Shown: positions 8,708 through 16,953 of the stretch, piece after piece
How the letters are laid out: each line of letters starts with the position of its first letter
Position numbering within the stretch: position 1 is the stretch's first letter
Assembly: GCF_018324685.1 (NCBI RefSeq)
Contig: NZ_AP023354.1
Coordinates: 1 to 64,000 of the forward strand
Direction of reading: 5' to 3'
Origin: Actinocatenispora sera
GTDB taxonomy: Bacteria; Actinomycetota; Actinomycetes; Mycobacteriales; Micromonosporaceae
Length of the DNA stretch: 64,000 bases
The notes under the pieces: model-generated
What the model was told of the DNA's origin: nothing
Database searches by the model: none
The model's input: the letters and a program-made list of their open reading frames with translations, nothing else
Translations under genes and position numbers: made by a program

Positions 8708-10009
8708 ATGGCAACTTCCTTCACCACCGCCCCCACGCCCACCGAGGCCCCCGGCATGCCGCCGCTGCTGCGCCGGCTGTTCGCGGGCATCGCGTTCTCC
8801 GCGCTCGGCAGCGGCATGTCCATGCCGTACCTGTTCGTCTACCTGACCCAGGTGCGGCACCTGCCGACCACCCAGGTCGGGCTGATCCTGTCCTGGATGG
8901 GCGTGGTGGCGCTGGTCGTCTCCCCGCTCGCCGGCACGTTGATCGACCGGTTCGGGCCGCGGGTGGTGCTGCTGCTCGGGCTGCTCGGCGAGGCCGCCGG
9001 GATGGCGGCGGTGGGCTTCATCGACTCCACCGTGAACGCCGTCGTGGTGGCGAGCTGGATGGCGGTCTTCAACTGCGCCACCTTCCCCGGCTCGTCCGCG
9101 CTGCTGACCCGGTTGGTGCCGGTCGCGAAGCGGGAACGCGCGTACGGCGTGCAGTTCATGCTGATGAACGCCGGCTTCGGGGTCGGCGGGCTGGTCGCCT
9201 CGGCACTGGTCGATCTGGCCGATCCGCGCACCTTCCAGTGGTTGTACTGGATCGACGCGGCCAGCTACGTCGGCTACATCGTGGTGCTGCTGACCCTGCC
9301 GCGCGGCACCGGCAAGCTTGATCCGGTTGCCGCCAGCGACGCCGCGACGCCGCAGCCCGGCTGGCGCGAGGTGCTGCGCGACCGCACCCTGCTGCTCGTC
9401 ATCGTGGTCGGCACCCTGCTGTTGACCTGCGCGTACGCGCAGATGGACACCGGCTTCACGGCGTACGCGGTGAACCAGGCGCAGGTGCCGGCACGCACCC
9501 TGGGCTGGGCGTTCGCGGCGAACACCGTGGTGATCGTCGCCGGGCAGCTGGTCACGTTGCGGCTGGTCGCCGGCCGCCGTCGCAGTACCGCGCTGGGCAT
9601 CGCCGGGCTGATCTGGTCGGCCGCCTGGGTGGTCGTCGCGATCTCCGGCGCCTTCGTCGGCCGCCCGCTCGCGATCGTGGCGGTGGTGCTCGGGCTGGCC
9701 GTGTTCGGTGCCGGCGAGACGATCTGGGCGCCGGTGATGCCGGCGCTGGTCAACGGGCTCGCCGACGAGCGGGTCCGCGGCCGGTACAACGCGCTCGCCG
9801 GGATGACCTGGACCATCTCCGGCATCGCCGGCCCGGCGCTGGCCGGCCTGCTCATTGCCCGCGCCGACGGCCGGTACTGGGCGGCACTGTGCATCGGCGG
9901 CAGCCTGCTCGGCGGCCTGGCCTTCCTCACCCTCCGCCGCCGCCTCACCCCCACCCAGGACGGCCTCACCCCTGCCCCGACACCCGAACCCGCCAAGTCG
10001 GCAACCTGA
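8708..10009 (+). CDS. MFS transporter
   Basis: Integral membrane protein of the major facilitator superfamily, 433 residues with about 12 hydrophobic segments. A cytoplasmic loop after segment 6 contains charged residues near the middle. The N-terminal half includes a GTLIDRFGPR stretch that matches the MFS motif A loop between segments 2 and 3. It probably exports a small molecule by proton antiport, but the substrate is unknown. The ATG at 8708 is chosen because the hydrophobic core begins soon after; the earlier in-frame ATG at 8663 adds only 15 unremarkable residues. Confidence 0.88.
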   Translation: MATSFTTAPTPTEAPGMPPLLRRLFAGIAFSALGSGMSMPYLFVYLTQVRHLPTTQVGLILSWMGVVALVVSPLAGTLIDRFGPRVVLLLGLLGEAAGMAAVGFIDSTVNAVVVASWMAVFNCATFPGSSALLTRLVPVAKRERAYGVQFMLMNAGFGVGGLVASALVDLADPRTFQWLYWIDAASYVGYIVVLLTLPRGTGKLDPVAASDAATPQPGWREVLRDRTLLLVIVVGTLLLTCAYAQMDTGFTAYAVNQAQVPARTLGWAFAANTVVIVAGQLVTLRLVAGRRRSTALGIAGLIWSAAWVVVAISGAFVGRPLAIVAVVLGLAVFGAGETIWAPVMPALVNGLADERVRGRYNALAGMTWTISGIAGPALAGLLIARADGRYWAALCIGGSLLGGLAFLTLRRRLTPTQDGLTPAPTPEPAKSAT

Positions 10010-10115
10010 CCGCTGGCAAGCCCCGATGCAGCTTGGCGGTTGGCGCGGCAGGTGGGTCCGCGTCGCGTCGGACCGGTAGCGTGGTAACCGACCGTCGAGA
10101 AGGAGGTGCGTTCCA

Positions 10116-10703
10116 GTGGACCTTCCTGCGCTGCGGCCACGCCCTGGGCATCTGCGTGAGACCGCGGAGCGCATCGAGGCGTCGACGGGGCTACGGGTCG
10201 AGATCGTCGGAGGCAGCCTCGTGATGTCACCTACGCCGCGAGGTAAGCACGCGGGCACCATCCGTCGCCTACGAATTCAGCTCGAACCGCACCTGCCCGA
10301 GAGCCTCGCACCGTACGAGATGTCTTCCGTTGCACTGCCCGGCGACCCGGACGACTACGTGACGCCCGATCTGGCCGTGCTCCCGGTGGAGTGGGACGAG
10401 GACGACTCCTGGCTCGCCGATCCAGCGGACGTCGTGCTGGCGGTCGAGGTGATCTCCCAGTCCGAGAAGGCGAAGGACGTCACCGACAAGAACGGCTGGT
10501 ACGCCGAAGCGGGCGTCGCCGTCCTGCTGGTACTCGATCCGCGGGTCGGTCGCTGGAGCTTGCACACCCACCCGGCCGACGGCGAGTACCGCGGCCGTCT
10601 CGACGGCGTCTACGGCGAGCCGATCGAACTCCCCGCCCCGCTCCCTTCCCCGATCGACACCACGGTGCTCCCCCGGTACGGCCAGCCCACCGCACGTGCC
10701 TGA
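10116..10703 (+). CDS. Uma2 family endonuclease (DUF820)
   Basis: PD-(D/E)XK-like nuclease fold protein of 195 residues. Seen: the YVTPDLAVLP segment with the metal-binding Asp, AVEVISQSEKAKD with the E...K pair, and the C-terminal VDLRVGR-like tail region. These match the Uma2/DUF820 pattern, often expanded in actinomycetes and cyanobacteria. The GTG start at 10116 has a near-perfect AGGAGGTG Shine-Dalgarno at 10101-10108. A TAGCGT -10-like box lies at about 10076. The biological role of the family is unclear. Confidence 0.88.
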   Translation: MDLPALRPRPGHLRETAERIEASTGLRVEIVGGSLVMSPTPRGKHAGTIRRLRIQLEPHLPESLAPYEMSSVALPGDPDDYVTPDLAVLPVEWDEDDSWLADPADVVLAVEVISQSEKAKDVTDKNGWYAEAGVAVLLVLDPRVGRWSLHTHPADGEYRGRLDGVYGEPIELPAPLPSPIDTTVLPRYGQPTARA

Positions 10704-10732
10704 CGAGCCACCCTCCACGAATTCGACCCGCT

Positions 10733-10975
10733 CCCGAGATCGACATCGGCGGCGCGGATCGTGCCCCGATCGCCAAGAAGATCACCCTCGTGGGGTCGAT
10801 CAAGTGGCTGGAGGACCAGCCCTTCGATCAGCGTGATCTCGCCCGGCTCGTCGCCCACCGTGCCCAGTTGCCCGGTGTCGACGACGAGACCCCGTGCTCG
10901 CCGTCGCGCAGCGGCTGCACCGCCCACGGCGTCCGTCAACTCGGGCCGGCGGATCTACTGGAGGCATCACCGTGA
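10733..10975 (+). pseudogene. C-terminal remnant of a DUF234-type AAA ATPase
   Basis: The frame starting PEIDIGGADRAP encodes about 80 residues matching the conserved end of DUF234-containing ATPases: the IAKKITLVGSIKWLE segment, then QPFDQRDLARL, and the final SRSG...LGPADLLEA block. The AAA core is absent, there is no start codon or ribosome-binding site, and the stretch before SRSG looks disturbed, as if small indels altered the expected L-V-A-V. I read this as the tail of a lost gene. It sits between the Uma2 gene and the minus-strand oxidoreductase in a decayed-looking patch. Confidence 0.65.
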
Positions 10976-11110
10976 GACAGCAGCAGGACCGGGCGGCGCG
11001 GCCACGCCAACCCGGTCCCTGACCGATCGCGAAGGTGGACGAGATCGACAAGGGCGCCCACGTTAGGACGTTCTACGCGAAGCTGCGCGGCTTCTCGTCC
11101 GGCGGTCGGC

Positions 11111-11197
11111 GTGACGACCTCGATCGCTCTCGGCTTGCTTTGCACGATGCTGCTCGCGTTCGTGCTGGGGCTCTGCACTGCGCACAAGCAGAAGTAG
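11111..11197 (+). CDS. Possible 28-residue single-span membrane peptide
   Basis: GTG-initiated reading frame of 28 residues with a hydrophobic run of about 20 (TSIALGLLCTMLLAFVLGL) and a short basic tail ending HKQK. This resembles small single-pass membrane proteins. No good ribosome-binding site is visible, and the gene lies in a patch with a decayed neighbour, so it could also be a remnant or chance frame. Confidence 0.3.
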   Translation: MTTSIALGLLCTMLLAFVLGLCTAHKQK

Positions 11198-11200
11198 CGG

Positions 11201-12166
11201 TCAGGGGTGCAGGACGAGCTTGCCGAAGGTGGTGCCCTCGGCGAGGCGGGCGAACGCGGTGGCGGCGTCGGCAAGCGGATAGGTGGAGTCGACGACCGGC
11301 CGCAGGTTCTTCGCGACGCACAGGTCGACCAGGGCGGCCAGCTCGTCGCGGGTGCCCATGGTGGCGCCGACGATCTCCAGCTGCAGGAAGAAGACCCGGC
11401 GCAGGTCGACGGCGGGCAGGTGGCCGCTGGTGGCACCGGCGACGACGATCCGGCCGCCCGGCTTGGCGCACTTGAGCGAGTGCTCGAAGGTGGCCTCACC
11501 GACCGTCTCGATCACCACGTCGACCCGCTCCGGCAGCTTCGCCCCGGGCTCGACCGCGGTCGCACCGAGCTCGGCGACCCGGTCGCGCTTGGCGGCGTCC
11601 CGGCTCGTCGCGTACACCCGGGCGCCGAGCGCCTGGGCCAGCACCACCGCGGCGCTCGCCACCCCACCGCCCGCGCCCTGCACGAGCACCGCACCGCCAT
11701 CGGGTAGCCGGCCGCGGCTGGTCAGCATCCGGTACGCGGTGAGCCAGGCGGTGGGCAGGCACGCCGCGGCGTCGAAGTCGATTCCGTCCGGCAGCGGTAC
11801 CAGGTTGCGCGCCGGCACCGCGACCCGCTGCGCCAGGGTGCCCGGGTACCGCTCGGAGAGCAGGCTGCGGCGCGGGTCCAGGGTTTCGTCGCCGTCGCCG
11901 ACGGCGGGGTCGCCGAGCACCGCGTGCACCACGACCCGCCGCCCGTCCGCGTCGGTACCGGCGGCGTCGCAACCGAGGATCATCGGTAGCGCGTCGGCCG
12001 ACAGCCCCACCCCGCGCAGCGACCACAGGTCGTGGTGGTTGACCGAGGCGGCCGCGACGTCGACGACCGCCCACCCGTCCGGTACCTCCGGTTCGGGTTG
12101 CTCGCCGACCGCGAGGGCCGACAGCGGATCGTCCGGATCGATACGTTCTGCGTACGCGGCCAGCAT
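11201..12166 (-). CDS. Quinone oxidoreductase-like MDR dehydrogenase
   Basis: Zinc-independent medium-chain dehydrogenase, 321 residues. Seen: a GroES-like N-terminal half with SVNHHDLWSLRG, the conserved PTAWLTAYRML segment preceding the cofactor site, a Rossmann motif VLVQGAGGGVASAAV near the middle, and the ATSGH...DLRRVFFLQLEIVGATMG block common in QOR/crotonyl-reductase relatives. The reaction is probably NAD(P)H-dependent reduction of an enone or quinone. The start at 12166 lacks a clear ribosome-binding site, but the longer frame upstream is arginine-rich and overlaps the next gene's promoter. It is divergent from the flavin reductase gene. Confidence 0.88.
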   Translation of the reverse strand: MLAAYAERIDPDDPLSALAVGEQPEPEVPDGWAVVDVAAASVNHHDLWSLRGVGLSADALPMILGCDAAGTDADGRRVVVHAVLGDPAVGDGDETLDPRRSLLSERYPGTLAQRVAVPARNLVPLPDGIDFDAAACLPTAWLTAYRMLTSRGRLPDGGAVLVQGAGGGVASAAVVLAQALGARVYATSRDAAKRDRVAELGATAVEPGAKLPERVDVVIETVGEATFEHSLKCAKPGGRIVVAGATSGHLPAVDLRRVFFLQLEIVGATMGTRDELAALVDLCVAKNLRPVVDSTYPLADAATAFARLAEGTTFGKLVLHP

Positions 12167-12243
12167 GTCCCGGAGGCTAGCAGCCCGCCGGCGCCGGGAA
12201 CGGTGCGGATGATCACGTGCCCGGCCGGGTGGGATGCGTTCTA

Positions 12244-12768
12244 ATGGCAGTCGTGCCGTCAGACATCGAACCGGACGAATACCCCGCGCCCACCGGGCCG
12301 GAACCCGACGAGTACCGCCGGGTGCTCGGTCACTTCCCGACCGGGGTGACGATCGTGACGGCACTCGGCCCGGACGGTCCGGTGGGGCTCGCGGTGAACT
12401 CGTTCACGTCGGTGTCGCTGCGCCCGCCGCTGGTCGGGTTCTTCCCGGCGCACACGTCCGGGTCCTGGCCGGTGATCCGGCAGGCCGGCGGGTTCTGCGT
12501 CAACATCCTCGGCCACCACCAGGAGTCGCTGGCCCGCACGTTCGCCTCACCCGGTACCGACCGGTTCCGGGACGTCGGGATGCGGCCCGCGCCGAGCACC
12601 GGCGCACCGGTACTGCTGGGCGCGGTGGCGTGGCTGGACTGCACCATCGAGTCGATCACGCCGGCCGGCGACCACGACTTCGCGCTGGCCCGGGTACGCG
12701 CCATCGCCGCGGACTCCAGCCGCCCGCCGCTGGTGTTCCACCGCGGCCGCTACGGCACCTGCGACTGA
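12244..12768 (+). CDS. Flavin reductase family protein
   Basis: FMN-binding split-barrel protein of 174 residues, the small reductase component that supplies reduced flavin to two-component monooxygenases. Seen: FPTGVTIVTALGPDGPVGLAVNSFTSVSLRPPLVGFFPA near the N-terminus, which is the characteristic flavin-binding pattern, then GGFCVNILGHHQESLARTFA. No partner monooxygenase is nearby, so the physiological acceptor is unknown. Start chosen at the ATG at 12244; it is only about 78 bases from the divergent quinone oxidoreductase, and the two may share regulation. Confidence 0.9.
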   Translation: MAVVPSDIEPDEYPAPTGPEPDEYRRVLGHFPTGVTIVTALGPDGPVGLAVNSFTSVSLRPPLVGFFPAHTSGSWPVIRQAGGFCVNILGHHQESLARTFASPGTDRFRDVGMRPAPSTGAPVLLGAVAWLDCTIESITPAGDHDFALARVRAIAADSSRPPLVFHRGRYGTCD

Positions 12769-12786
12769 CCGCACGGGTACGTGCGG
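12769..12786. terminator. Hairpin between flavin reductase and CGNR gene
   Basis: CCGCAC/GTGCGG stem with a six-base loop immediately after the flavin reductase stop codon and before the converging CGNR-gene stop. Probable short bidirectional terminator. Confidence 0.45.
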
Positions 12787-12818
12787 GGCCGGTCGGCGTG
12801 ACGCCGGGCGTGCCCGCG

Positions 12819-13403
12819 CTACCCGACGGTGGCGCGGGCGCGGTATGCGGCGGTCTTGACCCGGTTCTGGCAGCGGGTCGAGCAGAACCGGCGATGCGAG
12901 TTGCGGGACAGATCGACGTACGCCCGGTCGCAGTTCGGCGCCGAGCACAGCCCGAGCCGGCTACCGGCGTCGCCGCCGATCGCCATCGCCAGCCCGGCCG
13001 CGATGCCGGCCGCCCAGCCGCGGGCGAACGTGTCGTCCGGCCCGTGGAAGTGCAGGGTGTGCCCGCCGCGGCCGTTGGCGTCCAGCTGCGGCCGGGCGTC
13101 GCTGTGTTGCAGCATCGCGTTGACCAACGCGGCGGCCCGGTCGGCGGCGCCGTCCTCCAGTGCGGCGAAGACCTCGCGCGCCTCGGCGGCGCTCCCGCGC
13201 AGCGCCTGGGCGTCGGCGGCGCTGGGCGAGAAATCGCGGCCGACGCCGAGCACCGTCTCGGCGACCACCTCGCGCAGCGCCGGCCCGGTCGGCGGCGTCA
13301 CCGGCCGGCCGCCGTCGAGGCCCGGCGTCAACGCGTTCACCAGCCGGACGGTGGTGGTCAGCAGCCGCTCGATGTGACTGTTGAAACGCATCTCGCTGGT
13401 CAC
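12819..13403 (-). CDS. CGNR-type zinc-finger regulator (ABATE domain)
   Basis: Transcription factor-like protein of 194 residues. The N-terminal part is helical with FNSHIERLLTTTVRLVNALTPG, matching the ABATE domain; the C-terminus has the zinc finger CSAPNCDRAYVDLSRN and then FCSTRCQNRVKTA. The usual CGNR box reads CQNR here. The start is the GTG at 13403, placed by AGGAGG five bases upstream. Only 13 bases separate it from the divergent MFS gene, so it very probably controls that exporter and itself. This regulatory link is inferred from arrangement. Confidence 0.85.
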   Translation of the reverse strand: MTSEMRFNSHIERLLTTTVRLVNALTPGLDGGRPVTPPTGPALREVVAETVLGVGRDFSPSAADAQALRGSAAEAREVFAALEDGAADRAAALVNAMLQHSDARPQLDANGRGGHTLHFHGPDDTFARGWAAGIAAGLAMAIGGDAGSRLGLCSAPNCDRAYVDLSRNSHRRFCSTRCQNRVKTAAYRARATVG

Positions 13404-13410
13404 GTAGCCT
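13381..13410 (+). promoter_or_regulatory. Promoter for leaderless MFS gene, inside the CGNR gene start
   Basis: TTGAAA at 13381-13386 and TAGCCT at 13405-13410 are 18 bases apart, and the ATG at 13417 is six bases after the -10. There is no ribosome-binding site for that ATG, so the transcript probably starts at the ATG. The promoter overlaps the first codons of the divergent CGNR gene. On the minus strand a TACCCT box at 13438-13433 could serve the CGNR gene. Confidence 0.5.
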
Positions 13411-13416
13411 CCTCTC

Positions 13417-14586
13417 ATGTCACTGACGTCTGAGGGTACAACAGTCACGCGATGGCTCGTCCTGATCCGCGTGGTGAACCGGCTCGGCGCCTTCGCCATG
13501 GGGTTCCTGAGCCTGCGACTGACCCACGACCTCGGCGCCAGCCTGGCGCTGGCCGGCCTGGTACTCGCCGCCTTCGGCGCCGGCACAATCCCCTCCCGGC
13601 TGCTCGGCGGGGTGCTCGCCACCCGGTTCGGCGCCCGTACCGCGATGCTCGCCGGGCTGCTCGCCTGCGCCGCGGCACAGGCCACGATCGCCCTCGGCAC
13701 CTCGATCCCGGTCGTCGTCGGCGGCGCGCTGCTGCTCGGCCTCGCGTACGAGCTGGTCGAACCGGCCACCCAGGCGCTGATCGCCCAGTCGGTACCGGCC
13801 GACCGGCGCGCGTCGAGCTACTCGCTGCTGTGGGCGTCGCTCGCGGTCGCCGGCGTCGTCGCCGGCGTGTTCGCCGCGGTACTGACCCGGTGGAGCGTCG
13901 GCGCGCTGTTCCTCGCCGACGCCGCGACGAGCCTCGCCGCCGCGGCCGTCGTGTGGCATCGGCTGCCCGCCGGTCGCACGCTGCGCGGCACCGAGGTACG
14001 TGCCGCCTGGCGCGCGGTGCTCTCGCTGCGGCTCGCCGCCTGGACCGCCGTCGGCAGCGGGTACGCGACGCTCGCGATGATCGTCGTGTTCCTGCTGCCG
14101 CTCGCGGTGCAGGCCGGCGGCCATCCCGCCACCCTGACCGGCTGGCTGCTCGCGATCGCCGCCGCGGCCGCGATCGCCGCGCAGCGGATCGTCGCCGCCA
14201 CCGAGCGGCGGCTGGCACCGGCGACGACGCTGACCATCGGGTACCTCGCGCTCGCGGCGGCGCTGCTGCTGTGGGCCGGCGGGACGGTCCCCGAACTCGT
14301 GGCCGGCGCGGTGTTCGAGGGCGCGAGCGGCAGCCTGCTGCTCGGCACCCAGCAGGCGATCGCGTCCCGGCTCGCCCCGCCGCAGCACGCCGCCACCGTG
14401 CTCACCGGGTACGGCCTGTCCTGGGGGGTCGGCACCGTCCTGGCACCGCTGCTCGGTGCGCCGCTGCTGGCGCACGGCACCGCGACGCTGTGGCTGACCG
14501 CCGCCGCCGGTGCCGCGGCCCTCGCCCTCGGCACCGCCCTGTACCCACGGATCGCCCCCCGCCGCCGCGCACCGACCCCCGCCTGA
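13417..14586 (+). CDS. MFS transporter divergent from CGNR regulator
   Basis: Multi-pass membrane transporter, 389 residues with about 11-12 hydrophobic segments. The early LGGVLATRFGARTAM loop matches the MFS motif A region between segments 2 and 3. It most resembles drug or metabolite exporters, but the substrate cannot be told. The start codon at 13417 has no Shine-Dalgarno and sits six bases after a -10-like TAGCCT, suggesting a leaderless message. The gene is head-to-head with a CGNR regulator, an arrangement typical of locally controlled exporters. Confidence 0.88.
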   Translation: MSLTSEGTTVTRWLVLIRVVNRLGAFAMGFLSLRLTHDLGASLALAGLVLAAFGAGTIPSRLLGGVLATRFGARTAMLAGLLACAAAQATIALGTSIPVVVGGALLLGLAYELVEPATQALIAQSVPADRRASSYSLLWASLAVAGVVAGVFAAVLTRWSVGALFLADAATSLAAAAVVWHRLPAGRTLRGTEVRAAWRAVLSLRLAAWTAVGSGYATLAMIVVFLLPLAVQAGGHPATLTGWLLAIAAAAAIAAQRIVAATERRLAPATTLTIGYLALAAALLLWAGGTVPELVAGAVFEGASGSLLLGTQQAIASRLAPPQHAATVLTGYGLSWGVGTVLAPLLGAPLLAHGTATLWLTAAAGAAALALGTALYPRIAPRRRAPTPA

Positions 14587-14660
14587 CCCGCCCGCCGCCG
14601 CGCCCCGATCCCGGCCTGAGCCGGCCCGGCCCGAAACCCCGCCGTATCGAGGGATCGCGG

Positions 14661-15554
14661 TCAGCGTGCCCGGCCCGGCTGGTCGAGCTGCTCGGCCGCC
14701 GCGGCCCGGATCGCCGCGGCCGTGCGGTCGAGCGCGTCGGTGCGCAGCGTCCACTGCTGCCAGTTGAGCACCACGTCCAGGTGCGCACCAGGATCGAACT
14801 CGACCAGCTGGCGCCGCCGGCGTTCCGGCCGCAGCTGCTGGTCGGGCAGCATGCCCCAGCCCATCCCGAGCCGGACAGCGCTACCGAAGTCGGCGGTGGC
14901 CGGAATGTAGTGCCGCGGCGGATCGAGCCGGCGCCGGGTACGCCGCCGCAGGTAGGCGTCCTGCAGGTCGTCCCGGCGGTCGAAGGTCAGCACCGGCGCG
15001 GCCGCCAGCGCGTCGGGCGTGGCGCCGTCGGGAAACCAGCGACGGGCGAACGCCGGCGAGGCCATCGGCCGGTACCGCATGGTGCCGAGCCGGGTGACCG
15101 TGCAGCCCTGCACCGGTTGCGCGGCGGTGGTGATGGCCGCCATCACCACTCCCTGGCGCAACAGTGCGGCGGAATGGTCCTGGTCCTCCCGCCGGATGTC
15201 GAAGCGCACCGCATCGGCCAGCGGCGCCAGCGCCGGCAGCACCCAGGTGCCGAGCGAGTCGCCGTTGACCGCGAGCGCCACCACCGGCGGTTCGCCGGCA
15301 TGGCCGTCAGCGGCGACCGCCTCCGCGGTGAGCGCCTGGATCTGCCGGGCCAGCCGCAGGTAGGCCTGGCCCGGGCCGGTCACCGTGATCGGTTTGCTGC
15401 GCAACAGCAGCACCTGACCGGCGGCGGTCTCCAGCGCCTTGATCCGCTGGCTGACCGCGGACGGCGTCACGTGCAGCACCCGAGCCGCCGCCTCGAACGA
15501 CCCCTCGTCGATCGCCGCGACCAGCGCCCGCAACTGCGGCAGGTCCACCTCCAC
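14661..15554 (-). CDS. lysG: LysR-type regulator of the LysG/ArgP group
   Basis: LysR-family transcription factor, 297 residues. Seen: an N-terminal winged HTH (LPQLRALVAAIDEGSFEAAARVLHVTPSAVSQRIKALE), then a periplasmic-binding-protein-like effector domain with VALAVNGDSLGTWVLPAL, characteristic of ArgP/LysG proteins that sense lysine or arginine. It is divergent from the lysE exporter gene, the classical arrangement in which LysG with basic amino acid co-inducer activates lysE. The GTG start at 15554 has no obvious ribosome-binding site. Confidence 0.88.
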   Translation of the reverse strand: MEVDLPQLRALVAAIDEGSFEAAARVLHVTPSAVSQRIKALETAAGQVLLLRSKPITVTGPGQAYLRLARQIQALTAEAVAADGHAGEPPVVALAVNGDSLGTWVLPALAPLADAVRFDIRREDQDHSAALLRQGVVMAAITTAAQPVQGCTVTRLGTMRYRPMASPAFARRWFPDGATPDALAAAPVLTFDRRDDLQDAYLRRRTRRRLDPPRHYIPATADFGSAVRLGMGWGMLPDQQLRPERRRRQLVEFDPGAHLDVVLNWQQWTLRTDALDRTAAAIRAAAAEQLDQPGRAR

Positions 15555-15624
15555 ATCAGCAATGCTAATCCAGCTACAGAACGATGAGCTTCACTGTTGC
15601 GACTCGGCCCGCCAGGCTGGAACC
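15555..15624. promoter_or_regulatory. lysG-lysE divergent intergenic region
   Basis: A 70-base gap between the divergent lysG and lysE starts. It contains AGCAATGCT at about 15558-15566, an imperfect dyad with the T-N11-A spacing style of LysR sites nearby. This is the expected location of the LysG operator; the exact site is not certain. Confidence 0.4.
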
Positions 15625-16233
15625 GTGATCGTCGCCGTCGTGTCCGGCCTGGGATTCGGGCTCTCGTTGATCGTCGCCATCGGCGCGCAGAACGCGTTCG
15701 TGCTGCGCCAGGGGCTGCGCCGCGAGTACGTCGCGGCCATCGTACTGGTCTGCACCGCCTCCGACGCAGTACTGATCTCCGCCGGTGTCGGTGGCCTCGG
15801 CGCCCTGGTCGAGGCGGCGCCGGTGATCCTCACCGTGGCCCGGCTGGCCGGCGCCGCGTTCCTGCTCGGGTACGCGGTGCTCGCCGCCCGGCGCGCGCTG
15901 CGTCCCGGCGCCCTGACCGCGACGGTCGGCGGCGCCGCCGCCGCGGCACCCGCCGTACTGGCCAGCTGCCTCGCCCTGACCTGGCTCAACCCGCACGTCT
16001 ACCTGGACACGGTGGTACTGGTCGGCTCGGTGGCCAGCGCGCACGGGTCGCTGCGCTGGTGGTTCGGGCTCGGTGCGGCGATCGGCAGCGCGATCTGGTT
16101 CAGCGCACTGGGTTTCGGCGCGCGGCTGCTCTCACCACTGGCCCACCGCGGTACCACCTGGCGGGTGCTCGACGCCGGCATCGCGCTGATCATGCTCGGC
16201 TCCGCCACCACGTTGCTGCTCGGCCTGCGCTGA
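15625..16233 (+). CDS. lysE: LysE-family basic amino acid exporter
   Basis: Inner-membrane exporter of the LysE/ArgO group, 202 residues with about six hydrophobic segments, exporting lysine and/or arginine. Seen: the N-terminal GLSLIVAIGAQNAFVLRQGLRR, the family hallmark, and ALTWLNPHVYLDTVVLVGS in the middle with the conserved Asn-Pro. The GTG at 15625 is chosen because the conserved segment begins directly after it. The partner regulator lysG is divergent and 70 bases away. It would be induced by high internal basic amino acids, as known for the family. Confidence 0.92.
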   Translation: MIVAVVSGLGFGLSLIVAIGAQNAFVLRQGLRREYVAAIVLVCTASDAVLISAGVGGLGALVEAAPVILTVARLAGAAFLLGYAVLAARRALRPGALTATVGGAAAAAPAVLASCLALTWLNPHVYLDTVVLVGSVASAHGSLRWWFGLGAAIGSAIWFSALGFGARLLSPLAHRGTTWRVLDAGIALIMLGSATTLLLGLR

Positions 16234-16341
16234 CCCGAGCCACGAACCCGAGCCGGCGCAGCCCGCCGACCGCGCACCCGGGCACCGCCCGACGGCGCGG
16301 GAGACGAGATCACGCAGGTGCGCGGCCCATCCGGCCGGCGG

Positions 16342-16875
16342 TCACGGCTGCGACGACAGGCCGCGGAGCCACTCGCGTACGACGGTGAAGTCGCGCTCGG
16401 TCAGCCCGTGCCGGGCGTCCACCCGGTGCAGCAGCGCCGGCCCGGAGTGATGCGCGTCGACCCAGGCCCGGTCCGCGTCGTTGATCTCGTCGTCCAGCCA
16501 GGCGAACGGCCGGCCTGCGGCCTGGTCGACCAGCGCCCTGGTCTTCCAGCTCAACGCGGCACCGGCGGCGCTCAGCGACCAGCTCGGATCCTCGGCGGCC
16601 GGCACCTCGCCCAGCTCCGCCACCGGCAGCTGGGGCAGTCCCAGCCGCGGTGCGACGAGCTCGTTCGCGTCGGCCATCCAGGCGGTGGCCCAGACCAGCT
16701 CGCACGACAGCGCCAGCAGCCGAGGACCGTGCGCCGGCGACAGCCGCGCGAGCAGCGGGTTCGCGTCGGTCTGCCAGCTCTCGTCCCAGGCCACGCTCGG
16801 CACGTCACCACCGACCGGCAGCAGCGTGCCGTCGACGTCCAGGAACAGCAACGGGCGGTCCACGGGGTCAAGCAC
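16342..16875 (-). CDS. HAD-like hydrolase-fold protein
   Basis: Protein of about 177 residues beginning with the HAD motif I LLFLDVDGTLLP, in which both Asp residues of DxD are present. Later parts carry LALSCELVWATAWMADAN and a DDEINDAD segment that may provide the acidic motif IV. It resembles short actinobacterial HAD proteins without a cap domain; the substrate is unknown. Two GTG starts are possible (16875 and 16863) and neither has a clear ribosome-binding site. It is divergent from the APH-type kinase gene 79 bases away. Confidence 0.75.
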   Translation of the reverse strand: MLDPVDRPLLFLDVDGTLLPVGGDVPSVAWDESWQTDANPLLARLSPAHGPRLLALSCELVWATAWMADANELVAPRLGLPQLPVAELGEVPAAEDPSWSLSAAGAALSWKTRALVDQAAGRPFAWLDDEINDADRAWVDAHHSGPALLHRVDARHGLTERDFTVVREWLRGLSSQP

Positions 16876-16953
16876 GCGCGCAGGATAGCGGGATCCGGTC
16901 GACCGACGGAACCGCTTTGCCGCCGGCCGGCGGCGGGCGCACACTGGTCGACC

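Noticed and set aside
11035-11196. Frame starting MDEIDKGAHVRTFYAKLRGF
   Set aside because: It has no start signals or known domain and runs into antisense of the next gene; left as part of the decayed patch.
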